From Phaseolus vulgaris (taxonomy: Eukaryota > Streptophyta > Magnoliopsida > Fabales > Fabaceae), in NCBI RefSeq assembly GCF_000499845.2, contig NC_023755.2, positions 5,400,847 to 5,464,846 on the forward strand: a stretch of 64,000 bases of DNA. The letters are read 5' to 3'. The position numbers and the translations under genes are program-made. Shown piece by piece: positions 10,993 to 21,977 of this stretch (its first letter is position 1; every line of letters starts with the position of its first letter). Below the pieces are notes generated by a model. It did not search any database. It was given only the letters and a program-made list of their open reading frames with translations, and was not told the origin of the DNA.

Positions 10993-13755
10993 GGAAGATA
11001 GTTTGGGCTTCTTGGAAAAAGGTGTGTAAGCCTCGCGAACTTGGGGGACTTGGTGTCATTGATTTAAAACTTTTTAACTTGGCTTTGCTAGGAAAATGGA
11101 TCTGGAGGCTGGGTACGGATAAGGGTGGTCTTTGGAAGGAGATTCTAATCTCTAAATATGGTGGTTGGAGAAGTTTGAGAAGGGAAGGTAAAAGTAGTAA
11201 GTGTTCTCTTTGGTGGAAAGACCTGAAAGAGATTTGGGCCTCAGAGGGGTGGGGCAGAAGTTTTGAAGATGGTTTTGAGTGGAAAGTCGGTGATGGAAAG
11301 GAAATTTATTTCTGGAAGGACAGGTGGCTCGGTTGTGGTGCGTTGAAGAGAGTGTTGAAGATGGTTGTTGCCCCTTCAAGACATGTGTTTGATGAAGACT
11401 TTTATGTACATTTCATGTGTATTTTGCTTTGCTTTAAGTGTGTCTTAGGTAGTGCTTAGAGGTTGTTTAAGAGTGGGCTTTTTGCTAAGTAACTCACCTC
11501 ATAACCACTGGCCATGTGATAAGAACAAGCATAAGTTTTCTTAAACTGTTTTTCACATGTTTTACAAAAAACACGTTTACTGCATAAAAATAAATATGTT
11601 CTTTTCTAAATAAACAGATTCTTTTTCAAACTGATGTCTTGGCTAAGTCTTGTGAAAATTAGATTTTGTGCATCATGTATTTTGACTAAGTCTTCTACCT
11701 TTCAAAATGACTGTGTTTAAATAGTTAAGCTTTTTTGTTTTCGTTTTGAAAAATAAATCTGTTCATCTGTAAATGAATAGATTCTTTCTGTCTCTGGTGC
11801 CATGTCAAGCTTAAACGTTTTTCAGTTTTATCTCTGCACCAGAATGGTTGACTAAGTCTCCTCTCTTAACAGTTTCTCTAACTGCTTTTTGAAAATAAAT
11901 CTGTTCATTTTATTTTCAATCTGTTCATTTTATAACAGCTTTAACTGTTTTTTAAAATTCTGTTATAAGTTGGTTTTCTATAAAATGAAAACTTGTTTCT
12001 GAGTTTAAACATCGATCATACATTTGTAAAAACAAGTTTTACAGCAGAGAATTAAGAGTTTACAAAGGATTAGCATTTGTTCTTCAAAGATTTCGAAAAT
12101 CACAAAGTGCTTGTTCTTGGTTTGATTCCAAAAGCTTGGTGTGAGGTGCTGCTACTGTTCTAGCAATCTTGCCTACTGGTTTAAGGCAGATCTTTGTATC
12201 CTCAATCAGGTGTAGTCGTTTCACTTTTCATTTCTTGTAATAGTTTGGTTGAACACTCTTCTTGATAGGTTTTCTTGAAGAGTGTGTGTGAGCTGAAATA
12301 GGTTTTTTCAGCAAGAGTACCTAAGTTCTTGTAGGTTTCAAGAACAGTGGGAATTGTGTTTGTTTGTACTGTGATTTAGTGAATTTCACCTTGGTTTTAG
12401 ATGAAGACTGGATGTAGCTCAGTTGAGTGAACCAGTATAACTGCCCCGTGTTCATTCTCTCTCAATCTCTGCAATTAAGTCTCTGCATAATTGATAAAAC
12501 AGCAAAGAAATAAATCTGTTCATTCATTAATAAATCTGTTTTTTCTGGGTCCTGTTCTTAATTTCTGGAAAAGTTGTTTGTTTCTGATAAGAACATATAA
12601 AATTTGTTGAAAGCCATTGGAACAGATTGATTGTGATAGGTTGCTCAAGAAATTGTCAAAGCTATTAATTGAACCTTAATCAATTGCTTAAAATTGAAGC
12701 TTGTTGTTCTGTGATTCACTGTTCTTAATTTCTGGAAAACTGTTTGATATCAAGAAGAACACTCATAATTTGTGATTAACCTTGCTGTATAAACGCTTTT
12801 CAAACACAAACAGTGCCAAAATAAATCTGTTCATTTTCACATAAATCGATTTATTTTCTGTAAACTGTGTTAAACACTGTTTCTGCGAGAAAGTTTTAAA
12901 AGGTCAATTCACCCCCCTCTTGAACTTTGGCACTATTAAACCCAACAGAGAGTATTTCTGAGATTATTTTCTATATGCTCGGCCGAAAAAGTTAGGGTGG
13001 CCGACCTTGGGTATTGGTCTGATGGTGTTTGGGTGTGGCAATTAGCTTGGCGCAGACCTTTTCTCGAGTGGGAAAAGCCTATGGTAGTTCAGTTGAGTCA
13101 GGCTTTACTTGAGGCGAGGATGGTTTTGGGAGAGGAGGATAGGTGGGTGTGGAAGGGAGGGGGTGATAAATCGTTTTCAGTTAACTCTGCTTATTCTTTG
13201 GTAAGGAGGGATTGTGAGGCGGATCATTCTCCGATTTTTAGGAAGTTATGGAGTTGTAAAGCCGTACCTTCAGCTTTATTTACGGCTTGGAGGATGATGG
13301 AGAATAAGATTGCTACTATGGTCAATTTGGAAAGGCGAGGGGTGTTGTTAGAAAGTTCTTTGTGTTGTCTGTGTGGGAAGGAGGAAGAGTCATATCGTCA
13401 CTTGTTTTTTGACTGTATTTTTGCTTGGCGAGTCTGGTGTTTATGTTTCAAGTGGCTAGGAGTGTCGTTCGTGTCTCACAATGATCCTAAGTCAAACTTT
13501 TCCCAATTTAGGATGATTACGTCCTCCAATTTTATTAATGAAGTGTGGAATACAATTTGGGTGGGGGTTGTGGGAGAAATATGGAATCACAGAAATTCTA
13601 TTATTTTCAACAGGGGTGTGACCGACGCATCTGAAGTTTGTACCCTAATGCAAGCAAAGGTTTGGTCTTGGATTTCTGCAAAATCTCGCACTACTTCGGT
13701 TTCCTTTTCCAGTTGGTGTTTGGGACCTTTGGAATGTATGCGTTTGGTTATTTGA
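10993..13755 (+). pseudogene. L1 ORF2 C-terminal region (post-RT segment and zf-RVT domain), split
   Basis: Part 1 (10,993-11,352) reads KVCKPRELGGLGVIDLKLFN, the conserved stretch after the reverse transcriptase core, then WWKDLKEIW and FWKDRWLG. Part 2 (12,953-13,755) contains the zinc-binding reverse-transcriptase domain: LFTAWRMMENKIATMVNLER, CCLCGKEEESYRHLFFDC and the WRVWCLCFKWLG segment. It ends with a stop at 13,753-13,755 with no RNase H domain. Across the LTR insertion the frame is continuous once one 5-bp duplication is discounted, and the remaining LINE frame has no stop. The LINE was therefore fairly young when the LTR landed. The RT catalytic core itself is absent because of 5' truncation, so this copy cannot encode a working enzyme. 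Confidence 0.9.
11353..12947. mobile_element. Solo LTR (copia-like) inside the LINE
   Basis: Begins TGTTGAAGATGG and ends TTAAACCCAACA (TG...CA), flanked by a perfect 5-bp duplication GAGAG (11,348-11,352 and 12,948-12,952). It has no internal domains and no second LTR, so it is a solo LTR of 1,595 bp. The 3' phrase CAATTCACCCCCCTCTTGAA is one I associate with large plant copia LTRs of the SIRE type; the lineage is inference. The phrase AATAAATCTGTTCATT recurs several times within it. Formation by recombination between two LTRs is the usual explanation. Confidence 0.9.
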
Positions 13756-13924
13756 TGTTTTTTAGGTTTTTAGGTTCTTAGAGTGGACTGTGTTTTTGCC
13801 TGTTTGGTTTGGAGAGTAGTGTTAGACGTTGGATTATGTATTTATTGTATAAGGGTTGATCCACCCCTGAAGTGGTTCACATTTATATATTGTTATTGCT
13901 TATCAAAAAAAAAAAATTGTTTTA

Positions 13925-14812
13925 TTGATAATAATCTGTTGAATTTGATTGATGCTTGTTAGATGAAGTGTGGCATCTATATGGAAATTGAAGGATGATA
14001 ATCAGATAACCAATTAGGAATGCATGGTAAACTTGGAAGTCAACCTACTTTCTCTACTATTTTTAATCGTCTACTTTACTTGTTTGCATAACAAATTAAA
14101 ACCTCGCATTTTACTTTATTCTTATTGCTAATCTTACCTTTTTTGCATATATGTTCTGCGTATTATTTGACTGAATTTACTATTGCATTCATTGGAAGAA
14201 GACTTTGGATCATCTAACCACATTTATACTATCATCTTTTTGGTGATAGACGGTCTAACACTGATGTTAGACGACCTCTAAACTGGAACTGAAATTTATT
14301 TTAATTTGACTGTAAAATGATTGTTATCATAATGTAATCTCCCTTATTAGAGCCCATTTAGTTTATATATAAGTTCTAATCAACTGTATACATGGACCAA
14401 AATGTGAGTTATATTTATTTCAATAAACCTAATTACAAAAGTCTTTGCTAAAGGAAAATCGAATCCACATAGCTTTCTAAAAAAAATACAACAAATATAC
14501 CTCCACTTCCAAAAATAATATAAAATAGCAAAAGGATCTAAATCTTAAAAACAACATGTTCTTTTTTAAATAATGTAATTGTAGAATCAAATGTATCTAG
14601 AATAAAAAAAATAATTAATATTGGAAAGAAAAAGTTAAACTAGAAATAAAGTGTTTTCAATTTACAATAAAACTATAAATGTATGCACAAAATGTGTGTC
14701 ATCACTTGCCTATAACTTTTTAAGAACAAATAAAACAAAATGATAAGATAGACTACACTAACATGTTTCAACACAAAATTGGTTTTATTTGTCATACTAA
14801 AAGTGGAGAGAT
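13925..14812. other. Spacer without recognisable genes
   Basis: AT-rich, no coding character. It contains AGACGGTCTAACACTGATGT with the near-complement GTTAGACGACC (14,248-14,273), a small imperfect palindrome. Confidence 0.5.
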
Positions 14813-15560
14813 TGTTAGGGCATAAACATTTTAATATGTTAATAGACAACCTTTCATGATACTATAGTTGTCAAGCGCCATGAACAATGAAACATCATTT
14901 CACTTAGAACCCTTAGATAGTTTTAAATCCAACGATCATCATCTTGTCATACGGTTTTGCGTTCGAAAATCTTAGGTCATCATGAGGCACGTCCCGTCAA
15001 GCATCGATGTTGCCAACATGTTACATCCAACCTTCGAGAAAGCAATGGTCACATCTATACTCTTCGAGAGTGAACCCCTCGAGCCTAGGGGCATGTGTAT
15101 CGGTCGAAATCGAACAAGCCTAACAAGTCTCGATACCCGATTTAGTCTCGATACCCGATTTTGGCTGGCTGACATGTCTAAAATGCATTGAAGATCAATA
15201 GGTGATTAACAAGGCTAAGTCGTATGAAAAACTAGGTAATACACCATTAATCATGATCCATACGTTAATCTCGGCCCAACAGTAACAAAGTTCATTATAA
15301 ACATATAAATAAACACAACTTTCAAGAAAAAAGTATGTCATTATTACGCATTTTTTGCACTAAATACTGAATAGTCACTTGAACGTCAGAGCATCTTTTG
15401 CAGGTGTCCTCTCTACTAAAAGCAAATGGAAGAAGGAGAATTTGATTAAAGTAGAGGAATAAGAGCAGATGAAGGAAGAACAAGTTGAACGAGTATGAGT
15501 CAGCTTAGCTGAGATGTCAAGTTGCATAGTGATGCCTAACACGAAAACTTTATAAAAAAA
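14813..15560 (+). repeat. LTR fragment of the same family as 1960-2400
   Basis: Starts TGTTAGGGCATAAAC. It contains a 19-bp tandem duplication (GTCTCGATACCCGATTTA, near 15,128-15,162), a TATA-like stretch (ATTATAAACATATAAATAAA near 15,294) and then CACTTGAACGTCAGAGCATC and TTTTGCAGGTGTCC. This order (TATA, then a GC-rich transcript start, then TGCAGGT) fits an LTR promoter and R region. No TSD or internal coding region was identified. Confidence 0.5.
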
Positions 15561-15679
15561 AAAAGTTGAACGAGTATGAGGATTGAAAGAAAGAACGCGT
15601 ATCGACTGACCGATGAAAACGAATGAGTGAATTGTTCAACCGAATACGAGTTCTCTCGGTCGGTCCTTTTGAACTAGAA

Positions 15680-17220
15680 CAATTTCCAACCATGCAATCT
15701 TCCATCACTAATTATCACTAAAAATAATTGATAAGTTATATATGCATTTATAAGTATGTAATCAATATGCACTCGTATTTTAAATGTTTACACAATGAAA
15801 TATTTTTATTTGTGTGTAATTTCACGTAAACCTTCTTTACTTAATCAAAATTCCAAGTCCAACACTAAAAATTCAGGAGAAAAAATCATTGTCAAAGGGA
15901 ATATGTGGATTAATTATACTAAGCTGTGGGCATGCCAGCATCCCTTTCTGGTTTATTTCATGAATCCTTTGACAAAGTCATTGATATATTATTGTTATGG
16001 GCATAATTCTACAAGAAACTAGAGTGGGGTCCTATAGTTTAATTATTCCTATGGTTTCTTAATTAGTATCTCGATATTAGGTTACCCAAGTTTGACATAA
16101 ACCCTCTCCCAATACAGTCAATGCACTTATTATAACTATAAGGCCATGGCCTTTGATGTTTTCTTGTCTGGCTGGTTTTTTTATTTTCTTGGGACAATCA
16201 TTATCAAAGATGCTAAGTAATTCGCTTTCCCAAACCCATTCATGAATTCTTTTCATATTTTATGCAATTTCTTCTTCAATAAAATACGTGTTTGAGTCTT
16301 GTTTTATGTAAACTGAAAATTTAATGAAATTTAATGGGCAAGTTATCCAGTATTATTGCCATAGCAGTTGAAAGCTTCACATATACTACTACATCACTGT
16401 TAGGGTTCAGAAAAGTGGAATAAAGAAACAGTTTTTCAACCTTTAAAATGTAACTAGAAAGGCTACGGATTAAGCTAGACGATGAAGTGCCCTACTGAAT
16501 AACCAGTCTTCTTGCACATTAAAAATAATGATATTATAATTGCAGCACATAAATAAATAAATAATTAAAGTAACATCTCAAAATTGACTTAAGCAAAACC
16601 CTAACTAATCCTTCTTATGTATTCATGTCATGCCATGACTTTCGAGAATGTTGTCACTCACACTCACACCCATACCCTACGTCCTGCTTGTATACTAGTG
16701 TTCCATAACGTGCACGAACATTAATAAATTACAGTCTTCCTTTTTATTCAAGCTTTACGTATAAGTATTGGCATATATAAATTTATTGAGATATAAAAAA
16801 TGAATAGGAAAATTATAATTCTTTAACTGAAAGTAAGAAAAAATTTATAGTATTTATTTTTACATAAAAAGCCTTAATAAAGAAACAGAAAGAAATGTAG
16901 GAAACATGTAAAAAGTTAAATATATGATATAATTTTGTAGAAGATTATTTTGTACATATGCAGTTTGTGTGAACGAAGAAACCACTAAGCAACTTTTTTT
17001 TTCCTGATGGAATAAAGTTTCTGTGATACTCTAATAATAAAAAATAATCATTCTACAACTACAATTTTTAAGAATAAAGTAATAATTTATTTAGATATCA
17101 AATTAATATAATCGAGGTTAATCTATCATTATTCTTTAGTTTCACATCTTCAAAAAAATTTACAACAAAACAAAAACAAACAATTTAAATTTATTGTACA
17201 ACTTGTGTATACACATCTTT
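15680..17220. other. Spacer without recognisable genes
   Basis: A 12-nt inverted pair (TTGTCAAAGGGA near 15,891; TCCTTTGACAAA near 15,965) could form a weak hairpin, but it matches no miRNA I recognise. Nothing else is supported. Confidence 0.5.
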
Positions 17221-17226
17221 ATTAGG

Positions 17227-17480
17227 TTTAGAGTATTTTCAATCAAATTAGCTTGCACGATAGAGAATCATAATTTTGAACTAGATGAGGTAGCTTAGTC
17301 ATTGAATGTGATGTCCTTTGAAAACCACCATTTGAAAAACTATTGTGCTTCCTCGAAGTCCTCTCTCATTTGAAAGAATCGAATGCCCTCTCATTTAGTG
17401 TTTAAGATATTCTCAGTCAAATTAAGATCGAACAGTAGAGAATCAGAGTTATAACCTGCTTCAGATAGTTTAGTTGTTGA
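17227..17480. repeat. Divergent direct duplication, period about 172 bp
   Basis: GTATTTTCAATCAAATTAGC, then GATAGAGAATCA, TAGCTTAGTCATTGAATG and TGTCCTTTGA (first copy) correspond to ATATTCTCAGTCAAATTAAG, then GTAGAGAATCA, TAGTTTAGTTGTTGAATG and TGTCCTTTGA (second copy). No protein is recognised, and it is too divergent to be a recent repeat. Confidence 0.55.
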
Positions 17481-18442
17481 ATGCACTGTCCTTTGATGTG
17501 GTTTCGTCATGGAGTTGTTTCGAATCAACTAGGAAGTGGGAGAATTGAGTGTGGTGGTCCGCAATTTGTTATTGGGGTTGTTTTGACGAAAAGATGAAAC
17601 CTACTTTTCTTCAGTAGTATCCTTTGAAGGGTGGGATCAAGCATGGTGAGGCATCAACGGGCTCTAGAGGTCACAACTACAAAATATTTTTCTTCTCCAA
17701 CTTTCCTAATATCCATGGAGAGTATGACATGTTTAAAAAATTTCAAATATAGAGAAAAGTAAAAGAAGTGTTTATCTCTCGAAAGTTGAACAAATAGGGG
17801 AAGGGGATTTGGATTTGTAAGATTTTATGATTTAACAACGTTGCACAGATAGAAAAGGAATTAAATAGCATTTGCATTGGAAATCCTAAGCTTTATGTCA
17901 ACATACCTAGGTATATAAGATATGAGGAACAAAACGCTCAATCCAAATTAGTTTTTTATGAGACAAAAATTTCATACACATTGAATATGAAAATGGTATT
18001 GGAGATAAATTTTTACTTCATTAGTAGAGACGAAGATAGGGAAACCCATAAGAGTCTACCCTATTAGCATCCCTAAATGTAACCTTTATGTAACCAAACA
18101 CTAATATGAATGATACAAAACTAATCTCTAATTTTCATGATCACAAAAATATACTTACATCTTTTAAATGTATGTTGATCTTCGCTCTTATCTTGATCAC
18201 AACTTTTACATTATGTTTGTTTCAGGGCATTTACTATATACACGAAACAAAAGACAAGTAAAGTGTGTGTTTGTATTCGTTGATCGATGAAAGAAAGCCA
18301 CGATAGACTTACAAAGATGTACATTTATTGGAATGGTGAAATTTTTAGCATGTTTGGATATTAAAATTTTTCCTTTCTTCAACCCCTATTCTTGGAAGGA
18401 TGGTTAGAATGGCTTAGTTCATTTATTGGAATATTTTGCTGA

Positions 18443-18639
18443 TACTATAAGAAAATCATTAAATAAAAAATAAATTTAAAGATAAAAAAAATTAGTTATT
18501 ATATTGAATAAATTAAATACTATTTTAGAGACTAAAATATGATATCTAAAGCAGTGAGTAGACTTTATCCTTATTAGTGACTTCTTTTTAATAACACTCA
18601 CTTTTTGTTGGTAGCTAAAATGGATTTTTCTCGTAGTGA
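18443..18639. mobile_element. Hairpin MITE relative, short or chimeric copy
   Basis: The left end (ACTATAAGAAAATCATTAAA) matches the MITE family at 8264. The right end (GTAGCTAAAATGGATTTTTC then TCGTAGTG) is different, resembling the end of another CACTACGAGAAAAATCC-type element. It could be a fusion of two elements or a strongly diverged copy. Confidence 0.5.
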
Positions 18640-20084
18640 TAATATAAATGTAAAAAAATATAAAATAATAGCAATATACATAAAATTTTAAAAAAATAAT
18701 AATATATAATGAATCTTTATCATTTCTCAATACCCTCCAAATCACTTCAAATTCATTCCTTAAATCTTTACACATATATTTTTTAATTTAAACAAATCAT
18801 TAGTGTGCTTTATGGAATATTTTTTTAATTCAAAACACATCATTAGTGTGCTTTATAGAATGGGTGCATTGCATTCTTCCATGCTATGAATGGTGAATGT
18901 CTTTCAACTCTTACCTCCATTTTTAACTTACACCCTCACAATTTTTAAAATAATTATTTTATTCTTATTTTAAATAATTCTTGAATTACTTGTGGAAATG
19001 TTTTTCGAACACACTTATTCAAAATTCATAAAATACATTTTGAAACATGTTTTTAAAAAATATAATATTTTTATAACAAGATTTCCAAAACAAAAAATTT
19101 AGAACGCATGAAATAGATTTTAGAACAAGTTTTTCAAACAAAATTTCCATAACGAACTTTTAAAAACGTATATATTATAGTTTAGAATACTTTTTCCAAA
19201 ATAAATTTTTCGGAACAAGATATTTTTCGTCTTCTTATAACTACAACATACTCTTTCTCTTCTTCTTCTACTACAGTGGATATGGTGCGGTATTACACCC
19301 AATTGAGGGGTGCAAGTTCAAAATGGGGGTGTAGTAAGTAAAAACTATGTCTTATTTGTGCAACGTTGTTGTATTGGTTGAATCAAAGGCTGAACAAACC
19401 TACTCTTGGCCTATTTTTTTCTAACGTGATAAGTTTAGGTTTTGAATCTGATTTTGTTTTTTAACTTTTTCTGATAATTATACTTGGCAATTAGTTACTG
19501 ATATTTTGATTTGATGATTAGAAAAAATAAGAAATACACCCTTTCAATGAGTGAAGGATAGTTACAGGTGTTTAAGAGTGTATCTTGTATGGATTCAAGT
19601 GCAAGTGTAAAATTTGTGAATACAATTATTTTTAGTTTAGGTCTTGCAATTATGTATTCTTTCCATTTTTTATTTTCTTGTAGTTAAGAATAGAGAAAGT
19701 GCAAAAAGATTCAATAGAAACTAGCTGTATTGTAATAATCTCAAATTTATTTCCTTCATAAAGAGAAAATGGTTGCATATGGCTTCTAGAGACTATAATC
19801 TCAAATTTATTTTCTTATGCATCTAAAGTTAGTCTCTAGAGGAAGGAGAGATTATTTGTGTATTCTCACGTTAAGAGTTTTCTTTGTAATTTTTCAAAAC
19901 AACTTTTGTTATTCAATGAGAAATAATTTTGTCTGCCTAGTTAAAAGTAACATTATGTATTCGTGTTTAATATAGAGGAGAATCAATAAATAATTAAGAG
20001 TAATTTTATGTATTATTGTGGGTTAAAAATGATAAAAATAATACTTATAATCAATTTTTAATTAGTGAAACTATTTTTAATTGA
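18640..20084. other. Spacer without recognisable genes
   Basis: It contains a short direct repeat (AATCATTAGTGTGCTTTATG near 18,796 and ATCATTAGTGTGCTTTATAG near 18,839). Nothing coding is supported. Confidence 0.5.
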
Positions 20085-20534
20085 TAACAAGAAAATCATT
20101 AAATAATAACTAAATCTAGAGACAAAAAATAATTAGTCACCATATTAACTAAATTAGATATTAATTTAAAAACTAAAAAATTATTCATATTTAAAATAAT
20201 TTCCATAATTAATAAAAATTTATGAGATGGTTTCTAAATTTTTATCTAAATTAGCTACCTAAATTTTAGTTACTAATATTTTAGATTCTAAATTAGTGTA
20301 TAAGAGACTAATAGAAACTAATTTAGAATATAAAATAGTAAGTAACTAAAATCTTGATAGCTAAAGGTTAGAGACTAATTTAGAAACTATTTTATAAATT
20401 TTTAATAGTAATAGAAACTACTTTAAATAACAATAATTTTTTTAGTTTATAAAATGGTCTAATTTAATTATATAATAACTAATTAATTATTTTGGTTTCT
20501 AAAATTAGTTTTATTCAATAATTTTCTTGTAGTG
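20085..20534. mobile_element. Hairpin MITE, CACTACAAGAAAATCATT family
   Basis: Left end ACAAGAAAATCATTAAATAA (the CACTA start is lost); right end CAATAATTTTCTTGTAGTG. Arms are complementary around a centre near 20,300 (ACTAATAGAAACTAATTTAG). The Tat retrotransposon begins only 36 bp further on. Confidence 0.7.
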
Positions 20535-20569
20535 TAAAAGAGAACTACACACAAATTTGATTAAAATAA

Positions 20570-21388
20570 TGATCCTGCCTGTTGACCAGAACGTTGGAAC
20601 CTGCCTCGTCGAAGGTTTGACGTGTGCACCGCTTCAAACCTCCGTCCTTCTTCAAGATCCACCTCAAGAACCTGCAAAAGAACAGAGCGGCGCCGCTGCG
20701 GCCGATCGCACTCCAACGCCCAAGTCAGTGACCGAACCACCAAATACTAAGAGCAAGAACACTCTAGAACTCTCAAGGAACCGTGCAATGTTCTCTCTCA
20801 CAGTATGCTCAAGAACTCGCAAGCGTAAAGAGTATAATCTGAACGTGCGTACCTCAAAAGTTCGTTGGGGAACCCTTAAATACCTGGTTACTTTCTCTCT
20901 CCTGGCAGTTACAGACTTGGACACGTGGCTCGCATCCAGTCGTACACGTGCCATCATCCGGAGCCTCCTTGACTTGGGCGCTGCTTCTAACTCTCTTTTT
21001 GGCTAAGTTACTTATGCATGGTACTGCCCAGTGCATAGCTAACTTGGGAGTGCGATCTCTACTGGAACTGGCGAGTTAGGGTGCTTTCGTACACCTTCCC
21101 TGTGGTCTCGCCGGCCGCCTTCATAATCTGCACCACCTTCATCTCTGGCGATGTGCTTGCTCTGGCGATCTCCAATCATTTGGTCGCCTGAGTTTACATC
21201 TGGCGACTTCATCTTTAACCCGGTGATTGCCGGTTCTGGTATGCTGGAGATCGGAACACGCCAACTTAATAATTGGCGACTTCACGAGCCCCCCGACTTC
21301 CTCTTCTTCTGTCAACCTGGCACCTTGTCAACACGCCCATACCGTAGCTGGATGCCACGTCATCACTTCCGACTGCCAGGGCGGTACA
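20570..21388 (-). repeat. 3' LTR of the Tat element
   Basis: Near-identical to 31,741-32,559. Differences seen by eye: three bases near 20,611-20,618, one near 20,769 and one near 21,229. Short open frames on both strands in this LTR repeat exactly in the other LTR and are not genes. Confidence 0.95.
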
Positions 21389-21402
21389 CAAGCCCCCCAG
21401 TC
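21389..21402 (-). other. Polypurine tract of the Tat element
   Basis: On the minus strand GACTGGGGGGCTTG abuts the 3' LTR start TGTACC, the expected place for the plus-strand DNA primer. The G6 run is the only polypurine stretch at this junction. Confidence 0.6.
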
Positions 21403-21721
21403 TTAAGCGAAGACTTGTCTAGCGAAAAGACTAAAAGAGTCACGTCATCTACGTGGCACTGGCGCAGAATTCCAAGCGGTTGCACTTTCTGCTCCTCTGA
21501 CGCTCCACCAAACATTCTCCATCGTTCGACACGTGGCTTCATCAACGGTTACCTTCAGTTAACGTTTGCGCTTCCCAAACCCATTTCGAAAAACCCTTAA
21601 ACCCATTTTCACTCCACTGTTCCATCACTTTTCTTCGTATCCTCAAATGCTCCAACTCTCTTCTGCAAAAAAGCTCTCAGCGTTCTTCAACATTCTGAAT
21701 CACCAACATTCTTCATCGCCT

Positions 21722-21977
21722 TCCTGATTATAAAAAGGTACTTCCTTTCCTTCTTCTGCTGGTTTTTCCTGCATTTTAACCGATTCGCATCATCCTTTAA
21801 CTGTCTGGTGCATACGTTGTGGGTTGTTTTTGCGATTTCTCCTTCTTCGTAACTTAGGGCTCTGTCAACGTCTCAACGAACCTACGTTCGTTCGTTTTTC
21901 ACCTTTCTTCCAAGATCGAGTCAGCCTCTGTGAACCCTGATCATTTTTCCTTTTCTTCTTCCTTTGCAGCTTCAACA
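21722..21977 (+). promoter_or_regulatory. Leader of the antisense gene: TATA-like box or leader intron
   Basis: GATTATAAAAAGG at 21,726-21,738 could be a TATA box, or its AG/GTACTT could be a donor for a leader intron (21,738-21,969) ending in a T-rich tract and TTTGCAG just 8 nt before the ATG. Both readings are plausible from sequence; RNA evidence would decide. Transcription would then run away from the 3' LTR, opposite to the retrotransposon's own genome. Confidence 0.4.

Larger units (their letters stand above)
10993..13915 (+). mobile_element. 5'-truncated L1-type LINE, interrupted by a solo LTR
   Basis: The element carries the C-terminal part of ORF2, a 3' UTR and a poly(A) run (13,905-13,915). 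The target-site duplication is ATTGTTTTA, at 10,984-10,992 before it and 13,916-13,924 after it; extra A residues on the left may extend it into the poly(A). Removing the LTR at 11,353-12,947 plus one GAGAG leaves about 1.3 kb of LINE. 5' truncation, a 3' poly(A) tail and a target duplication are the hallmarks of target-primed reverse transcription. Confidence 0.9.

Noticed and set aside
15880..15990. Possible miRNA precursor (12-nt inverted pair)
   Set aside because: Arms are too short, the loop is long, and no known miRNA sequence is present.
20557..21600. Several 60-150 codon frames on both strands in the left LTR and beside it
   Set aside because: The frames lying within 20,570-21,388 recur almost exactly in the other LTR (31,741-32,559); the remainder (21,389-21,600) has no protein character. 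They are LTR sequence, not genes.
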